From Geobacillus thermoleovorans (GTDB taxonomy: Bacteria > Bacillota > Bacilli > Bacillales > Anoxybacillaceae): 64,000 nt of DNA. Both the position numbers and the translations under genes were made by a program. This document shows, piece after piece, positions 55,116-64,000 of the stretch. Positions within the stretch are counted from its first letter, which is position 1; the number at the start of each line of letters is the position of its first letter. The notes beneath the pieces were generated by a model, which saw nothing but the letters and a program-made list of their open reading frames with translations, was not told the DNA's origin and did not search any database. The stretch spans positions 2,737,001 through 2,801,000 of the forward strand of contig NZ_CP014335.1 of the NCBI RefSeq assembly GCF_001610955.1, given 5' to 3'.

Positions 55116-55928
55116 TTACACTTCCCCCTTTGTCATGAATTCACTTACTATTTTAGCAAAAATGCCGGGCTGTTCCACGTGAATTGCATGTCCGGCTCCT
55201 TTTACACAGATAAGTTCGCTGTTGGGCAGCCGCTCGTGCATTTGGGCGGCGATGCGGCAAAACTTCTCATCGCGCTCCCCGCAAACAAGGAGCACAGGCA
55301 TGGCAAGTTCGCCAAGCCGTTCCCAAAACGACGGCTGCACGCCGGTCCCCATCCCGCGCAAACTGTTGGCAAGCCCCGTTGCCGTATGGCGGAGCCGCTC
55401 GCGGCGAATCGCCGCTCGCACCGGATCCGGGAGCGTCTGCTGAGTGGCAAACAGCGGGATTTTTTCCCAATCATCGACAAAAGCACGGACGCCTTCCGTT
55501 TCGATCTTTCGCGCCAACGCCTCATCCGCTTCCCGCCGCGCGCGCCGCTCCTCCTCTGTCTCCAAGCCGGGCGAACTGCTTTCCAGCACTAAGCGGCGAA
55601 CGCGGCGCGGATGCCAAACGGCGAACGCCAACGCGAGCCGGCCGCCCATCGAGTAGCCGAGCACGTTCACTTGTTCGACGCCCCATTCGTCAAGGAGCGC
55701 CGCCAAGTCAGCCGCCGCGTGTTCGATCCGATACCGTCGGGCGTCCTTTGGCGCCTCGGTCCGCCCATGGCCCAACAAGTCGACGGCCATCACACGGAAG
55801 TCCGGCCAAAACGGGGCGAGCGGCCGCCACGTGTCCGCGCTGCCCGTAAACCCGTGAAGCAACAGAAGCGGCTCTCCTTCTCCGTATTGTTCCACATGGT
55901 AACAAACCCCATTCACCATCATGGTCAT
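55116..55928 (-). CDS. menH: SHCHC synthase MenH (YtxM)
   Basis: A 270-residue alpha/beta hydrolase that eliminates pyruvate from SEPHCHC. Shown by LLLLHGFTGSADTW, nucleophile GYSMGGRLALAFA, the acid in CGERDEKF and the base in GAGHAIHVEQP. The start is uncertain: ATG 55928 (MTMMVNG) has AAGAGG upstream, while ATG 55943 overlaps the menD stop as ATGA. Either way it is coupled to menD. Its stop abuts the menB start. Confidence 0.92.
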   Translation of the reverse strand: MTMMVNGVCYHVEQYGEGEPLLLLHGFTGSADTWRPLAPFWPDFRVMAVDLLGHGRTEAPKDARRYRIEHAAADLAALLDEWGVEQVNVLGYSMGGRLALAFAVWHPRRVRRLVLESSSPGLETEEERRARREADEALARKIETEGVRAFVDDWEKIPLFATQQTLPDPVRAAIRRERLRHTATGLANSLRGMGTGVQPSFWERLGELAMPVLLVCGERDEKFCRIAAQMHERLPNSELICVKGAGHAIHVEQPGIFAKIVSEFMTKGEV

Positions 55929-55939
55929 GCCAATCCTCT

Positions 55940-57673
55940 TCATTCGAGACATTTCGCGATTTCCCGAGCAACCTCGTTCCACAATAATCGATGCATTCGG
56001 ACATTTTCCGCGCGCGACGTGCGCACTTCAATGACATGAAGCCCGCCTGACGACAGCGATTCCGATACATGGCGGCGGAACTCCGCCCAATTGTGCGGCA
56101 CCGTATGGCGGCCGCCGTACATCTCGACGGCGTGGGCAAACGACAAATCCGTCGGCGTGCCAAACAGCGTTTCAAACGCCCCTTTATGGCGCGCCTGCGG
56201 CAAAAACGAGAAAATGCCGCCGCCGTTGTTGTTCAACAACACAATGGTAGCTGACAACGAATGCATCTTCGCCGCCAACAAGCCATTTACATCGTGGTAA
56301 AACGACAAGTCGCCGATCACCAGCACAAGCGGGTTCGCGGCAACGCTTGCGCCCAAGGCGCTCGAGACGACTCCGTCAATGCCGTTGGCGCCGCGGTTGG
56401 CCAAAACGCGAAGCGGCTTGTCCGTCGCAAAGAGAAACGTATCCGCATCGCGAATCGGCATGCTGTTGCCGACAAACAGCGCCGCCCCGGCTGGAAGCAA
56501 ATCGGCAAGCTCCGTGAACACTTTCCCTTCAAACCATTCTTCTTTTGGCAGATGGCGCTCAAGCGCCGCGCGGGCGATCGCGTTCATCTCTAGCCATATC
56601 GCCGACCACGCGCTTTTGTTTTCTTTCGGTTTCGCCCATTCAAGAAGCTGGCGGCAAAGAATCAGTTCATCACTCTGAACGAAGCTGTCCGCGGACAACG
56701 TTGGATCGCGCCAGCCGCCGTCGTCGACAACAATTTGACGAATCGCGCGATGGCGCTTGAGCCATAAAAAGAGCGGCTTCGACACCGGCATGGCGCCGAA
56801 CCGAAGCACCACATCCGGCACAAGCTTGGAAGCGGCGGTTTCCTCCCGCAATATGGCATCATAGCTGTCCAGCACGTACGTTTTGTCATGCGTACCGGCG
56901 CGCAACTGGGAAAGCGGATCGGCCAAAATCGGAAAATCAAGCGCCCGCGCCAACTCGGTGACCGCCTCGGCAAACCCAGGGCGATCGAGCGGCCCGCAGA
57001 CGATCAACCCGCGTTCCGCCGCCGACAGCTGCTCATACAGCGCCGATACGCTTTCTTGCGGCAGCGCTGGGCGGCCGTGCCACACTTGCGGCGCTCTCGA
57101 AACAGACCGCACCCGCTCCCAAACCGCCTCATCGATATGCGGGACAAGCGGCTCGCGAAACGGCGCGTTCACATGCACAGGCCCGCACGGTGCACCGGCG
57201 GCCGTTTGGACGGCTCTTGCCGCCATCGTCCGCGCGTATCGCAGCATATCATCCGCCTCTTCCGGCAGCGCCAAGTCCACAAACCACTTGGCGTAGCGTC
57301 CGTATAAGTGCAGCTGATCAATCGCCTGCGGCGCCCCGACATCGCGCAGTTCATGCGGCCGGTCGGCCGTCAGCACCACGAGCGGCACGCGCGAATAGTA
57401 TGCCTCGACAACCGCGGGCCCATAGTTGGCCGCCGCCGTTCCGGACGTGCATACGAGCGCGACCGGACGCTGCTTCGCTTTCGCCAAGCCGAGGGCGAAA
57501 AACGCGGCCGACCGCTCATCGATATTCATATATAGTCGAAGGCCAGGGTGGGCCGCCATCGCCATCGCAAGCGGCGTCGAGCGCGAACCGGGGCTGATCA
57601 CCGCCTCCGTCACCCCGGCCTGCGCCAATCCGTCCACCAATGCCGCTGCATAAACAGACAAGGCATCAGCCAT
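55940..57673 (-). CDS. menD: SEPHCHC synthase MenD
   Basis: A 577-residue thiamine-diphosphate enzyme joining isochorismate and 2-oxoglutarate. Shown by EAVISPGSRSTPLAMAMAAH, SGTAAANYGPAVVEAYYS, LTADRPHELRDVGAPQAIDQ, GNSMPIRD, ANRGANGIDG and the ThDP-binding GDLSFYHDVNGL followed by NNNGGGIFSF. Its start overlaps menF by eight bases. Confidence 0.97.
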   Translation of the reverse strand: MADALSVYAAALVDGLAQAGVTEAVISPGSRSTPLAMAMAAHPGLRLYMNIDERSAAFFALGLAKAKQRPVALVCTSGTAAANYGPAVVEAYYSRVPLVVLTADRPHELRDVGAPQAIDQLHLYGRYAKWFVDLALPEEADDMLRYARTMAARAVQTAAGAPCGPVHVNAPFREPLVPHIDEAVWERVRSVSRAPQVWHGRPALPQESVSALYEQLSAAERGLIVCGPLDRPGFAEAVTELARALDFPILADPLSQLRAGTHDKTYVLDSYDAILREETAASKLVPDVVLRFGAMPVSKPLFLWLKRHRAIRQIVVDDGGWRDPTLSADSFVQSDELILCRQLLEWAKPKENKSAWSAIWLEMNAIARAALERHLPKEEWFEGKVFTELADLLPAGAALFVGNSMPIRDADTFLFATDKPLRVLANRGANGIDGVVSSALGASVAANPLVLVIGDLSFYHDVNGLLAAKMHSLSATIVLLNNNGGGIFSFLPQARHKGAFETLFGTPTDLSFAHAVEMYGGRHTVPHNWAEFRRHVSESLSSGGLHVIEVRTSRAENVRMHRLLWNEVAREIAKCLE

Positions 57674-59051
57674 CGTTCATCACTCCCAACGCCGATAACA
57701 TCGGGGCCATTTTCACATTTGTCTCTTCATATTCGCTGTTTGGGTCGGAATCGGCGACAATGCCGCAGCCGGCAAACAGCATGGCTTCCTTCCCGGCGAG
57801 CAAGGCGGAGCGAATGGCGACCGCCCATTCCCCATTGCCTTCGCCATCCACCCAGCCGATCGGCGCTGCATACCATCCGCGGTCAAGCGGCTCAAGGGCG
57901 CGGATCACCTCCAGCGCTCGATCGCGCGGCGTTCCGCCGAGCGCGGGTGTCGGATGCATCATTTCCACTAAGCGGAGCACCGAGCGCTCGCGGGAGCCAC
58001 GGCCGACAACCGGAGTGCATAAATGCTGGATGTGCGGCAGCTTGAGCAGCTGCGGTGCGGGCGGCATCTCGACCGTCTCGCAGACGGAAGAAAACAAGCG
58101 GCCGATCATTTGCACAACAAACTGATGTTCTTCGTTGTTTTTTCGATCTGCCCGCAGCCAAGCGCCAAGCCGCTCGTCTTCCTCCATATCGGCCCCGCGG
58201 CGCACCGATCCGGCGAGGCAAACCGACCGGCACATTTTCCCTTCTTTTTGGACAAGCTGCTCAGGGGAAGCCCCGATAAAACAGCGGCCGTCCTGTTCAA
58301 ACGCAAAAATGTAAGCAAACGGCTGCTGCTCGCGAAGCCGCTGGAGTACGGCCGCGGCATCCACCGTTTTGGCAAACGCCAGGCGCCGAGCGCGGGCGAG
58401 CACCACCTTGTCCAACGCCCCCGCCCGAATCGAGGCGATCGCTTCGCGAACAGCCGCCAACCATCGTTCTTTCTCTTCTTCTTCGTCTGACACAAGGCGC
58501 GGAAGCCGCTTTGGAGCGGCCATGGGGTCGCTGATCCGCTCAAGCAAGCGCCCGACCCGCTCCCAGTCCCGTCCTCTTTTGTCCGTTGGGACGGTGACGG
58601 TCAACGTCGTTTTGCCGTTTCTTACGGCAAGAAGCGCGGCCGGCGCCACGAGCTTCCCGGCCGGAAAGCCGCGCCACATGTCGGTGCCCGGCCGATAGGG
58701 GTCAAACGAAAATCCGCCAAACAATAACGGCGGCGCATCGGCCGCGCCGTATGGCTCCATCTCCTTCTTCCATCGGCGCCGGCCCGCTTCCACGTCATCA
58801 AACCGGCTGTCGGCCTTCTCCGTTTCGATCGCATAAACGGAGCCGAGGCCGACCAATATCGTGCCTCCGGTTCGATCCGCCCAAAAAAACCGTTCGCGGA
58901 AGCCGCATGACGGCCCTTGCATAAAAAAAGAAACCGGATCAACGCCCTCCCACGGTTCCGCCCAGCTGACAAACGGCCGCCCTGCATTCACCGCCAATCT
59001 ATGCAATTGTTGCTGCAGGTGATGTCGAAATCCAATCGCCACGTTCCTCAC
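57666..59051 (-). CDS. menF: Isochorismate synthase MenF
   Basis: A 461-residue chorismate-using enzyme committing chorismate to menaquinone. Visible are LDKVVLARARRLAF, IFAFEQDGRCFIGASPEQLV, the SVCLAGSVRRGAD turn, KNNEEHQFVVQMI, MHPTPALGGTPRDRALEVIR and YAAPIGWVDGEGNGEWAVAI. It starts at GTG 59051; another GTG three codons in (VAIGF) is nearly as good. First gene of the menF-D-H-B unit. Confidence 0.95.
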   Translation of the reverse strand: MRNVAIGFRHHLQQQLHRLAVNAGRPFVSWAEPWEGVDPVSFFMQGPSCGFRERFFWADRTGGTILVGLGSVYAIETEKADSRFDDVEAGRRRWKKEMEPYGAADAPPLLFGGFSFDPYRPGTDMWRGFPAGKLVAPAALLAVRNGKTTLTVTVPTDKRGRDWERVGRLLERISDPMAAPKRLPRLVSDEEEEKERWLAAVREAIASIRAGALDKVVLARARRLAFAKTVDAAAVLQRLREQQPFAYIFAFEQDGRCFIGASPEQLVQKEGKMCRSVCLAGSVRRGADMEEDERLGAWLRADRKNNEEHQFVVQMIGRLFSSVCETVEMPPAPQLLKLPHIQHLCTPVVGRGSRERSVLRLVEMMHPTPALGGTPRDRALEVIRALEPLDRGWYAAPIGWVDGEGNGEWAVAIRSALLAGKEAMLFAGCGIVADSDPNSEYEETNVKMAPMLSALGVMNDG

Positions 59052-59210
59052 GCTTTCTGTCGTAAAATTCCCCCTCCATCCCCACTTCCCATTATAATAT
59101 AATAGGAAATCATTTATCTATCGGGAAGGGTTGACATGCTTTCAACGTTTGCCTACACTTATTTTGGACATAAACGAATGACATTTTCACAGAATCTAAG
59201 GGGAATGAAT

Positions 59211-60140
59211 ATGCAATCATTCACACATATGGACCATCGCCCGCCGGCGCGCCGCGACTGGCGCGTCTTTTGGCGGCTGACGCGCCCGCATACGCTGACG
59301 GCGGCATTTGTGCCCGTATGCGTCGGCACGGTGCTGGCGCTTGGCGAAACATCGATCGATTGGCTGCTGTTTGCCGCGATGATGATCGCCTCTTTGTTGA
59401 TTCAGGCGGCGACGAACATGTTCAACGAATACTACGATTATCAACGCGGCCTCGATTCACCGGAGTCGGTCGGCATCGGCGGCGCCATCGTCCGCGACGG
59501 CCTCAAGCCGAAAACGGTGCTGGCGTTGGCGTTTGGCTGTCTTGGGTTGGCTATGCTCATCGGCATCTACATTTGCGCCGAAAGCAGTTGGTGGCTCGCC
59601 GTTGTCGGAACGATTTGCATGGCGGCCGGTTATTTTTACACCGGAGGGCCGGTTCCGATCGCCTATACGCCGTTTGGCGAACTGGCGGCTGGGTTTTTTA
59701 TGGGCTTTGTCATCATTTTGATTTCATTTTTCATCCAAACGGGCTATATCAGCGGCGGCGCCGTGCTCACCGCCATTCCGATCGCGATTTTGGTCGGCGC
59801 CATTTTGCTGGCGAACAATATTCGCGACTTGGACGGCGACCGTGAAAAAGGGCGAAAGACGCTCGCCATTTTGATTGGCCGCGATTGGGCCATCCGCCTG
59901 CTCGCTGCCATGTTCGCCGTTGCCTTTCTTTGGACGGCCGCGCTTGCGGTGTTTCAGATCGTGCCGTTTTGGGCGCTGCTCGCTTTATTGAGCATTCCAA
60001 AAGCAATCGCCGCGACGCGCGGATTTATCGGCAAAATCAAGCCGATCGAGATGATGCCGGCCATGAAGGCGACGGCGCAAACGAATACACAGTTCGGCTT
60101 TTTGCTCGCCGCTGGCTTGCTCATTGCCCATTGGCTGTAA
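59211..60140 (+). CDS. menA: 1,4-Dihydroxy-2-naphthoate polyprenyltransferase MenA
   Basis: A 309-residue UbiA-family membrane enzyme attaching the isoprenoid tail. It has about nine hydrophobic segments, the first Asp-rich motif NMFNEYYDYQRGLD and the second NNIRDLDGDREKGRKTL. The start is ATG 59211 after AAGGGGAATGAAT. Divergent from menF; the shared upstream region has an AT-rich TTATAATATAATAGG stretch (around 59092). Confidence 0.96.
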   Translation: MQSFTHMDHRPPARRDWRVFWRLTRPHTLTAAFVPVCVGTVLALGETSIDWLLFAAMMIASLLIQAATNMFNEYYDYQRGLDSPESVGIGGAIVRDGLKPKTVLALAFGCLGLAMLIGIYICAESSWWLAVVGTICMAAGYFYTGGPVPIAYTPFGELAAGFFMGFVIILISFFIQTGYISGGAVLTAIPIAILVGAILLANNIRDLDGDREKGRKTLAILIGRDWAIRLLAAMFAVAFLWTAALAVFQIVPFWALLALLSIPKAIAATRGFIGKIKPIEMMPAMKATAQTNTQFGFLLAAGLLIAHWL

Positions 60141-60170
60141 CACGGTCAACATGACCGTGTTTTTTTTTTT
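60139..60170 (+). terminator. Terminator of menA
   Basis: AACACGGTCA and TGACCGTGTT with a three-base loop, followed by a long T run. Confidence 0.93.
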
Positions 60171-60227
60171 GATTTTCGCCCATACTACACCATATAGACG
60201 CTACTGCGAAGGAAGGGATTGCGACTG

Positions 60228-61037
60228 ATGCTGACGAACGAACAGCTTGCCGCCCTCCGCTCAAGACTGCTCGACATGAAACGGGAGACGGAAGACCGGC
60301 TGAAGCAAAACGACCATTTCGGCATGATCCGCAGCCACGCCCACGATGCGGTCGGTGAGCTGGCGAGCTACGACAACCATCCGGCCGATGAGGCGACAGA
60401 GCTGTATGAGCGGGAAAAAGATCTCGCCCTAAAGGAGCATGCCGAGCGCGAAGTTCGCGAGATTGAACGGGCGCTTGGCGCCATCGCCGACGGCACATAC
60501 GGAACGTGCCGCGTATGCGGCCGGCCGATCCCATACGAACGGCTCGAGGCGCTGCCGACAACACTCTACTGCCGCGAGCACAGCCCGGATCAAACGGTGT
60601 CGCAAAAGCGGCCGCTTGAAGAGGGCGTGCTTATGCCGCCGTTTGGCAAATTCGATTTCGATGACCGCGCGGAATCGGTCGCTTACGACGCGGAAGATGC
60701 ATGGCAGGAAGCAGCCCGCTACGGCACATCCGACACCCCTTCGGACCTTGGCAAAAACGTCGATTCCTACAGCGAAGTGTATGCCGAGTCGGAAGAGAAC
60801 GTCGGCTATGTCGAAGACTTGGAAAATTTCGCGGCCGTCGATTTGCATGGCAGACACGTACGTGTGTACCCGACGCGGGAGCATGAGCTGCTGGAAAACA
60901 TATTGGATGACGAAGGCATCATGTCGAACATCGGCGATTTGCCGGCGTATGAAAAAGACCCGTATACATCGACAGACAGCTACCGCCGGTACGATGAAAG
61001 ACCGTCCCAGCAGCATTTTGGGGAAACAACTCCATGA
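60228..61037 (+). CDS. yteA: YteA-like DksA/TraR-type zinc-finger protein
   Basis: A 269-residue protein. The N-terminal coiled coil (1-85) with SHAHDAVGELASYDNHPADE leads to a zinc-finger GTCRVCGRPIPYERLEALPT and YCREH (Cys94, Cys97, Cys115, His118). A long acidic tail (EESVAYDAEDAW-like, then YTSTDSYRRYDERPS) is specific to the Bacillus YteA group. The role may be RNA-polymerase or sporulation related; unproven. ATG 60228 after GGAAGGGATTG. Confidence 0.85.
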   Translation: MLTNEQLAALRSRLLDMKRETEDRLKQNDHFGMIRSHAHDAVGELASYDNHPADEATELYEREKDLALKEHAEREVREIERALGAIADGTYGTCRVCGRPIPYERLEALPTTLYCREHSPDQTVSQKRPLEEGVLMPPFGKFDFDDRAESVAYDAEDAWQEAARYGTSDTPSDLGKNVDSYSEVYAESEENVGYVEDLENFAAVDLHGRHVRVYPTREHELLENILDDEGIMSNIGDLPAYEKDPYTSTDSYRRYDERPSQQHFGETTP

Positions 61038-61067
61038 AAAAGGCCATCGGCAAGATGGTCTTTTTTG
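61037..61067 (+). terminator. Terminator of yteA
   Basis: AGGCCATC (61041-61048) and GATGGTCT (61054-61061) with a five-base loop, A run before and T run after. Confidence 0.85.
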
Positions 61068-61136
61068 TGAAACGGGCCGATGCCGTTTTCCGTAGTACAG
61101 AGCAGAACGTCATATGATCCGAATGGAGGCGAAATG

Positions 61137-61280
61137 ATGAACGCACATGAGATCGATTACCGGCTGTACGGCGATGACATGCAGTTTGTCGAAATTGCCG
61201 CCCCGAGCGCCGGCGGACGGTCGGTCGGCGAAGGCAGCATCCTCGGCGGCATCGGCGACTGGCTCGACGGCGACGACTAA
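61137..61280 (+). pseudogene. AIM24-family gene remnant with in-frame internal deletion
   Basis: A 47-codon frame: MNAHEIDYRLYGDDMQFVEI reads as the N-terminus of AIM24/TIGR00266 proteins, and it is directly joined to APSAGGRSVGEGSILGGIGDW, which reads as their C-terminal tail. Intact members have roughly 260 residues, so over 200 codons appear to be missing in frame. GGAGG lies seven bases before the ATG and a terminator follows, so the short product may still be made. Confidence 0.6.
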
Positions 61281-61285
61281 GCGAG

Positions 61286-61318
61286 AAAGGGCGCTCCGGC
61301 CAAACGGAACGCCCTTTT
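61286..61318 (+). terminator. Terminator after the AIM24 remnant
   Basis: AAAGGGCG(C)TCCG and CGGA(A)CGCCCTTTT around GCCAAA, ending in a T run. Confidence 0.85.
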
Positions 61319-61394
61319 GCTTTTCTGCCTTCCCCCTCGAAATTCCCTAAAAGGACGATGATTGAATGAAAAAGCAGCCCAAAAACGTCCTTTC

Positions 61395-63809
61395 CTAAGT
61401 TGAGAAACGTTCCCCCGACGGCAAAAGACCCCAAATTTCGGCGGCGTATTCCGCTACGGTCCGATCGCTGGCGAAACGGCCGGAATGGGCGATGTTGACG
61501 GCGCTCATCCGCCACCAGCGCGCCGGATCGCGGTAAGCGGCCTCAACCCGCTCGTGCGCCTCGGCGTAGGCGGCAAAGTCGCGCAGCACAAAATATTCGT
61601 CGTTTTGCGCCAGCAGCGAGTCGTAAATCGGCTCAAAGTAGTCGCCGACATCAGGGAAAAAGCCGTTGATGAGCTGGTCGACAACTTGCTTGATCCGTTT
61701 GTCATGATGGTAATACTCATGCGCCCGATAGCCTCCGTGTTCGTAGTAGCGGAGCACTTCATCGGCCGTCAGTCCGAACAAAAACATGTTGTCCTCCCCG
61801 ACGGCTTCCGCGATTTCGACGTTCGCTCCATCCAGCGTGCCAAGCGTAACGGCGCCGTTCATCATAAACTTCATGTTGCCCGTCCCGGACGCTTCTTTGC
61901 TGGCTGTTGAGATTTGCTCGCTCACATCGGCGGCCGGAATGATTTCTTCCGCGAGCGATACGCGGTAATTTTCCAAAAAAATGACCTTCAGTTGCTCGTT
62001 CGTCCGTTTATCGTTGTTCACCTGATCCGCCACCGAATGGATGAGCTTGATGATCCGCTTGGCGTAGTAATAGCCTGGCGACGCTTTCGCTCCGAAAATG
62101 AACGTGCGCGGGTGGATCGAAACATACGGGTCTTCTTTCAGCCGATTGTATAAATGCATAATGTGCAAAACGTTTAACAACTGCCGTTTATAAGCGTGCA
62201 GCCGCTTCACTTGCACGTCAAAAATGGACGATTCGTCCACGCGAATCCCGGTTTTTTCGTAAATGCGGGCGGCGAGCCTCGCCTTCCGCTGCTGTTTGAC
62301 CGCAGCCAACGCCTGCTGAAACGCCGGATCGGAAGCATAAGACTTCAGCTCAATCAATGCTTCCGGCTCGCGGATCCAGCGCGGACCAATCGTTTCAGTA
62401 ATCAACGCCGACAGCTCCGGGTTCGCCTTTAACAGCCAGCGACGATGCGTCACCCCGTTCGTTTTGTTGTTGAACTTGTGCGGCGCCCATTCGTAAAACA
62501 AGCGCATTTCCCGCTGTTTCAATATGTCCGTATGCAGTTTCGCCACACCGTTGACGCTATGGCTCGCAACAACGGCCAAGTGCGCCATTTTCACCATCCC
62601 GTGGGCGACGATGGCCATTTGTTCAATCCGCCTCCAATCGCCGGGATAACGTTCCCACAGCTCGCGGCAAAACCGTTCGTTGATTTCCTCGACGATCATA
62701 TAAATGCGCGGCAACAGCGGCTGAAACAGACGAATCGGCCATTTCTCCAGCGCTTCCGCCAGCGTCGTATGATTCGTGTACGCGATCGTATGGGTCGTAA
62801 TGTGCCAAGCCTCTTCCCAGCTCATCCCTTCCTCATCGAGCAAAATGCGCATCAACTCCGGAATCGCAAGCGCGGGGTGCGTGTCGTTGATATGAATGGC
62901 GACATATTCATGGAGGCGGCGCAAGCTCCCGTGCTGGCGGCGATGGGCGCGAGTGATGCTGCCGAGGCTGGCGGCGGCGAGAAAATACTGCTGCTTTAAC
63001 CGCAGCAGTTTGCCTTCATCGTGCGTATCGTCCGGGTACAAAAACTCCGAAATGGCTTCCGTCTCCCGTTTGTACTTCATCACATCTTTATGAAGCGGGA
63101 ACGTTTTCGCCGGCTCGGCGCTCCAAAGCCTGAGCGTGTTGACCGTGTTCGTCCCGAAGCCGATGACCGGCATATCGTACGGCACAGCCATCACGTTTTC
63201 GCTGTCGACATGGCGGAACACAAGGCGGCCGTTTTGTTCCGACACCTCGACCCTTCCCCAGAAGCGAACTTCGACCGCCAGCTCTTCTTTCCGGATTTCC
63301 CAAACGTTCCCGTTTCGCAGCCATTGCTCCGGCAGCTCGACTTGATAGCCGTCAACGATTTTTTGATCAAACAGCCCGTGTTTATAGCGAATGCCGTGGC
63401 CGTGGCCCGGCAAATTCAATGTGGCGAGCGAGTCAAGAAAACAGGCGGCGAGCCGCCCGAGCCCGCCATTGCCAAGCCCAGCGTCCGCCTCGCTCTCCTC
63501 GACGTCTTCGAGGCGGATGCCGAGCTCGCGAAGCCCCTCTTCGACCATCGGGCGGACACCGAGGTTTAACAAGTTGCTTCCGAGCAAACGGCCGAGCAAA
63601 AACTCGATCGACAAATAGTACACCTGCTTCCGCCGCTCCGCCCGGCAGCGCTCGTTCGTCGCGATCCAATGGCGGCTGATATGTTCGCGCACCATATGGC
63701 CAAGGACATGATAATGATCGCGCGCCGTCGACTCCGCAAACGGTTTGCCGCACAACGCCTCGACCCGCGTCACAAACGCCCGTTGAAACGTTTCTTTATC
63801 CGCGAACAA
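61395..63809 (-). CDS. glgP: Glycogen phosphorylase
   Basis: An 804-residue GT35 enzyme releasing glucose-1-phosphate. Landmarks are NGGLGRLAACFLDSLATLNL, HINDTHPALAIPELMR, THTIAYTNHTTLAEALEKW and the PLP block SGTGNMKFMMNGAVTLGTLD (Lys647). It starts at TTG 63809, which overlaps the end of glgA by 14 bases, with AAGGGGG upstream. As usual it is the last gene of the glg operon. Confidence 0.97.
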   Translation of the reverse strand: MFADKETFQRAFVTRVEALCGKPFAESTARDHYHVLGHMVREHISRHWIATNERCRAERRKQVYYLSIEFLLGRLLGSNLLNLGVRPMVEEGLRELGIRLEDVEESEADAGLGNGGLGRLAACFLDSLATLNLPGHGHGIRYKHGLFDQKIVDGYQVELPEQWLRNGNVWEIRKEELAVEVRFWGRVEVSEQNGRLVFRHVDSENVMAVPYDMPVIGFGTNTVNTLRLWSAEPAKTFPLHKDVMKYKRETEAISEFLYPDDTHDEGKLLRLKQQYFLAAASLGSITRAHRRQHGSLRRLHEYVAIHINDTHPALAIPELMRILLDEEGMSWEEAWHITTHTIAYTNHTTLAEALEKWPIRLFQPLLPRIYMIVEEINERFCRELWERYPGDWRRIEQMAIVAHGMVKMAHLAVVASHSVNGVAKLHTDILKQREMRLFYEWAPHKFNNKTNGVTHRRWLLKANPELSALITETIGPRWIREPEALIELKSYASDPAFQQALAAVKQQRKARLAARIYEKTGIRVDESSIFDVQVKRLHAYKRQLLNVLHIMHLYNRLKEDPYVSIHPRTFIFGAKASPGYYYAKRIIKLIHSVADQVNNDKRTNEQLKVIFLENYRVSLAEEIIPAADVSEQISTASKEASGTGNMKFMMNGAVTLGTLDGANVEIAEAVGEDNMFLFGLTADEVLRYYEHGGYRAHEYYHHDKRIKQVVDQLINGFFPDVGDYFEPIYDSLLAQNDEYFVLRDFAAYAEAHERVEAAYRDPARWWRMSAVNIAHSGRFASDRTVAEYAAEIWGLLPSGERFST

Positions 63810-64000
63810 GCGCGTCTTCCCCCTTTTTGTTCAGCTGTTCGTACGCTTTTCGATACTCCCTCGCCGACCGGCGCCAGCTGTAATCGCCGCGCATCGCCCG
63901 CTCCATGAGCCGCTCCCAGACAGACGGCTGGCGGTAAAACGACAGCGCCCGGCGGATCGTGTACAACATGTCGTGGGCGTTAAAGTTCGTAAAGCTGAAC
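63796..64000 (-). CDS. glgA: Glycogen synthase GlgA (C-terminal end only)
   Basis: The last 67 codons of a gene entering from the right edge: FNAHDMLYTIRRALSFYRQP, then SWRRSAREYRKAYEQL, the typical C-terminal helix region of bacterial ADP-glucose glycogen synthases (GT5). The stop TAA at 63798-63796 lies within the start of glgP, so the two are translationally coupled. The catalytic part is outside the window. Confidence 0.88.
   Translation of the reverse strand, partial: FSFTNFNAHDMLYTIRRALSFYRQPSVWERLMERAMRGDYSWRRSAREYRKAYEQLNKKGEDALVRG

Noticed and set aside
1..64000. tRNA or rRNA genes
   Set aside because: No cloverleaf with TTCGA/TTCAA arms and terminal CCA, and no rRNA landmark sequence, was seen. 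Only riboswitch-type RNAs are supported.

Overview
The window reads as chromosomal DNA of a thermophilic Geobacillus (G. kaustophilus / stearothermophilus / thermoleovorans group). The grounds are the gene order, which follows the ytp-yto-ytn-ytm-ytl-ytk-men-glg stretch of Bacillus subtilis, strong AAGGAGG ribosome sites, a GC-rich base composition and a thermolysin-type neutral protease. It runs from ytpQ (cut by the left edge) to glgA (cut by the right edge).

1-14.5 kb is mostly minus-strand housekeeping: ytpQ, a DUF84 NTPase, ytoP, ytzB, the lactonase-like ytnP, trmB, ytzH, ytmP, pullulanase amyX, a three-gene unit (MFS-thpR-conserved gene), pepV, ytzE, rsuA and a small coiled-coil protein. 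14.6-22.3 kb holds the flippase ytgP, ytfP, cse60 and then a quorum-sensing protease locus: secreted protease nprT preceded by an NprR-type regulator and, overlapping its ribosome site, a 42-codon secreted-peptide gene. 22.3-33.2 kb holds ytwF, leuS with a T-box leader, yttB, ytzC, mnmM, ytpB, ytoA, metK with a SAM-I riboswitch, and pckA.

33.2-36.4 kb is an AT-rich accessory patch: a broken unidentified gene, an AT-rich exporter, a pair of 32-bp direct repeats with a 35-bp spacer, a 50-bp palindrome and a PD-(D/E)XK nuclease-like gene. 36.5-43.9 kb returns to the conserved backbone: ytmB-ytmA, the ytlACD ABC transporter, ytkD, ytkC, dps, ytzI, luxS, yidD. 44-46.4 kb is a zinc-starvation pair (zagA-like GTPase and a zinc-binding lipoprotein), each behind a Zur-box-like palindrome. 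46.5-51.7 kb is a set of four minus-strand genes with three Fur-box-like sites: a DUF2325 protein, an orphan, a 692-residue lipoprotein and a di-haem beta-propeller lipoprotein. This set is the best candidate for an undescribed system in the window. 52.7-60.1 kb is menaquinone synthesis (menE, menB, menH, menD, menF on the minus strand; menA divergent), followed by yteA, an apparently internally deleted AIM24-family gene, glgP and glgA.

The backbone is tightly packed, with many shared bidirectional terminators. Three intergenic spots (about 4.56, 17.7 and 51.8 kb) carry structured sequence that ends in hairpins like the right ends and guide-RNA scaffolds of IS200/IS605 TnpB elements, without any tnpB. 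All functional calls come from reading translated sequence and recalled family features; no database search was run.
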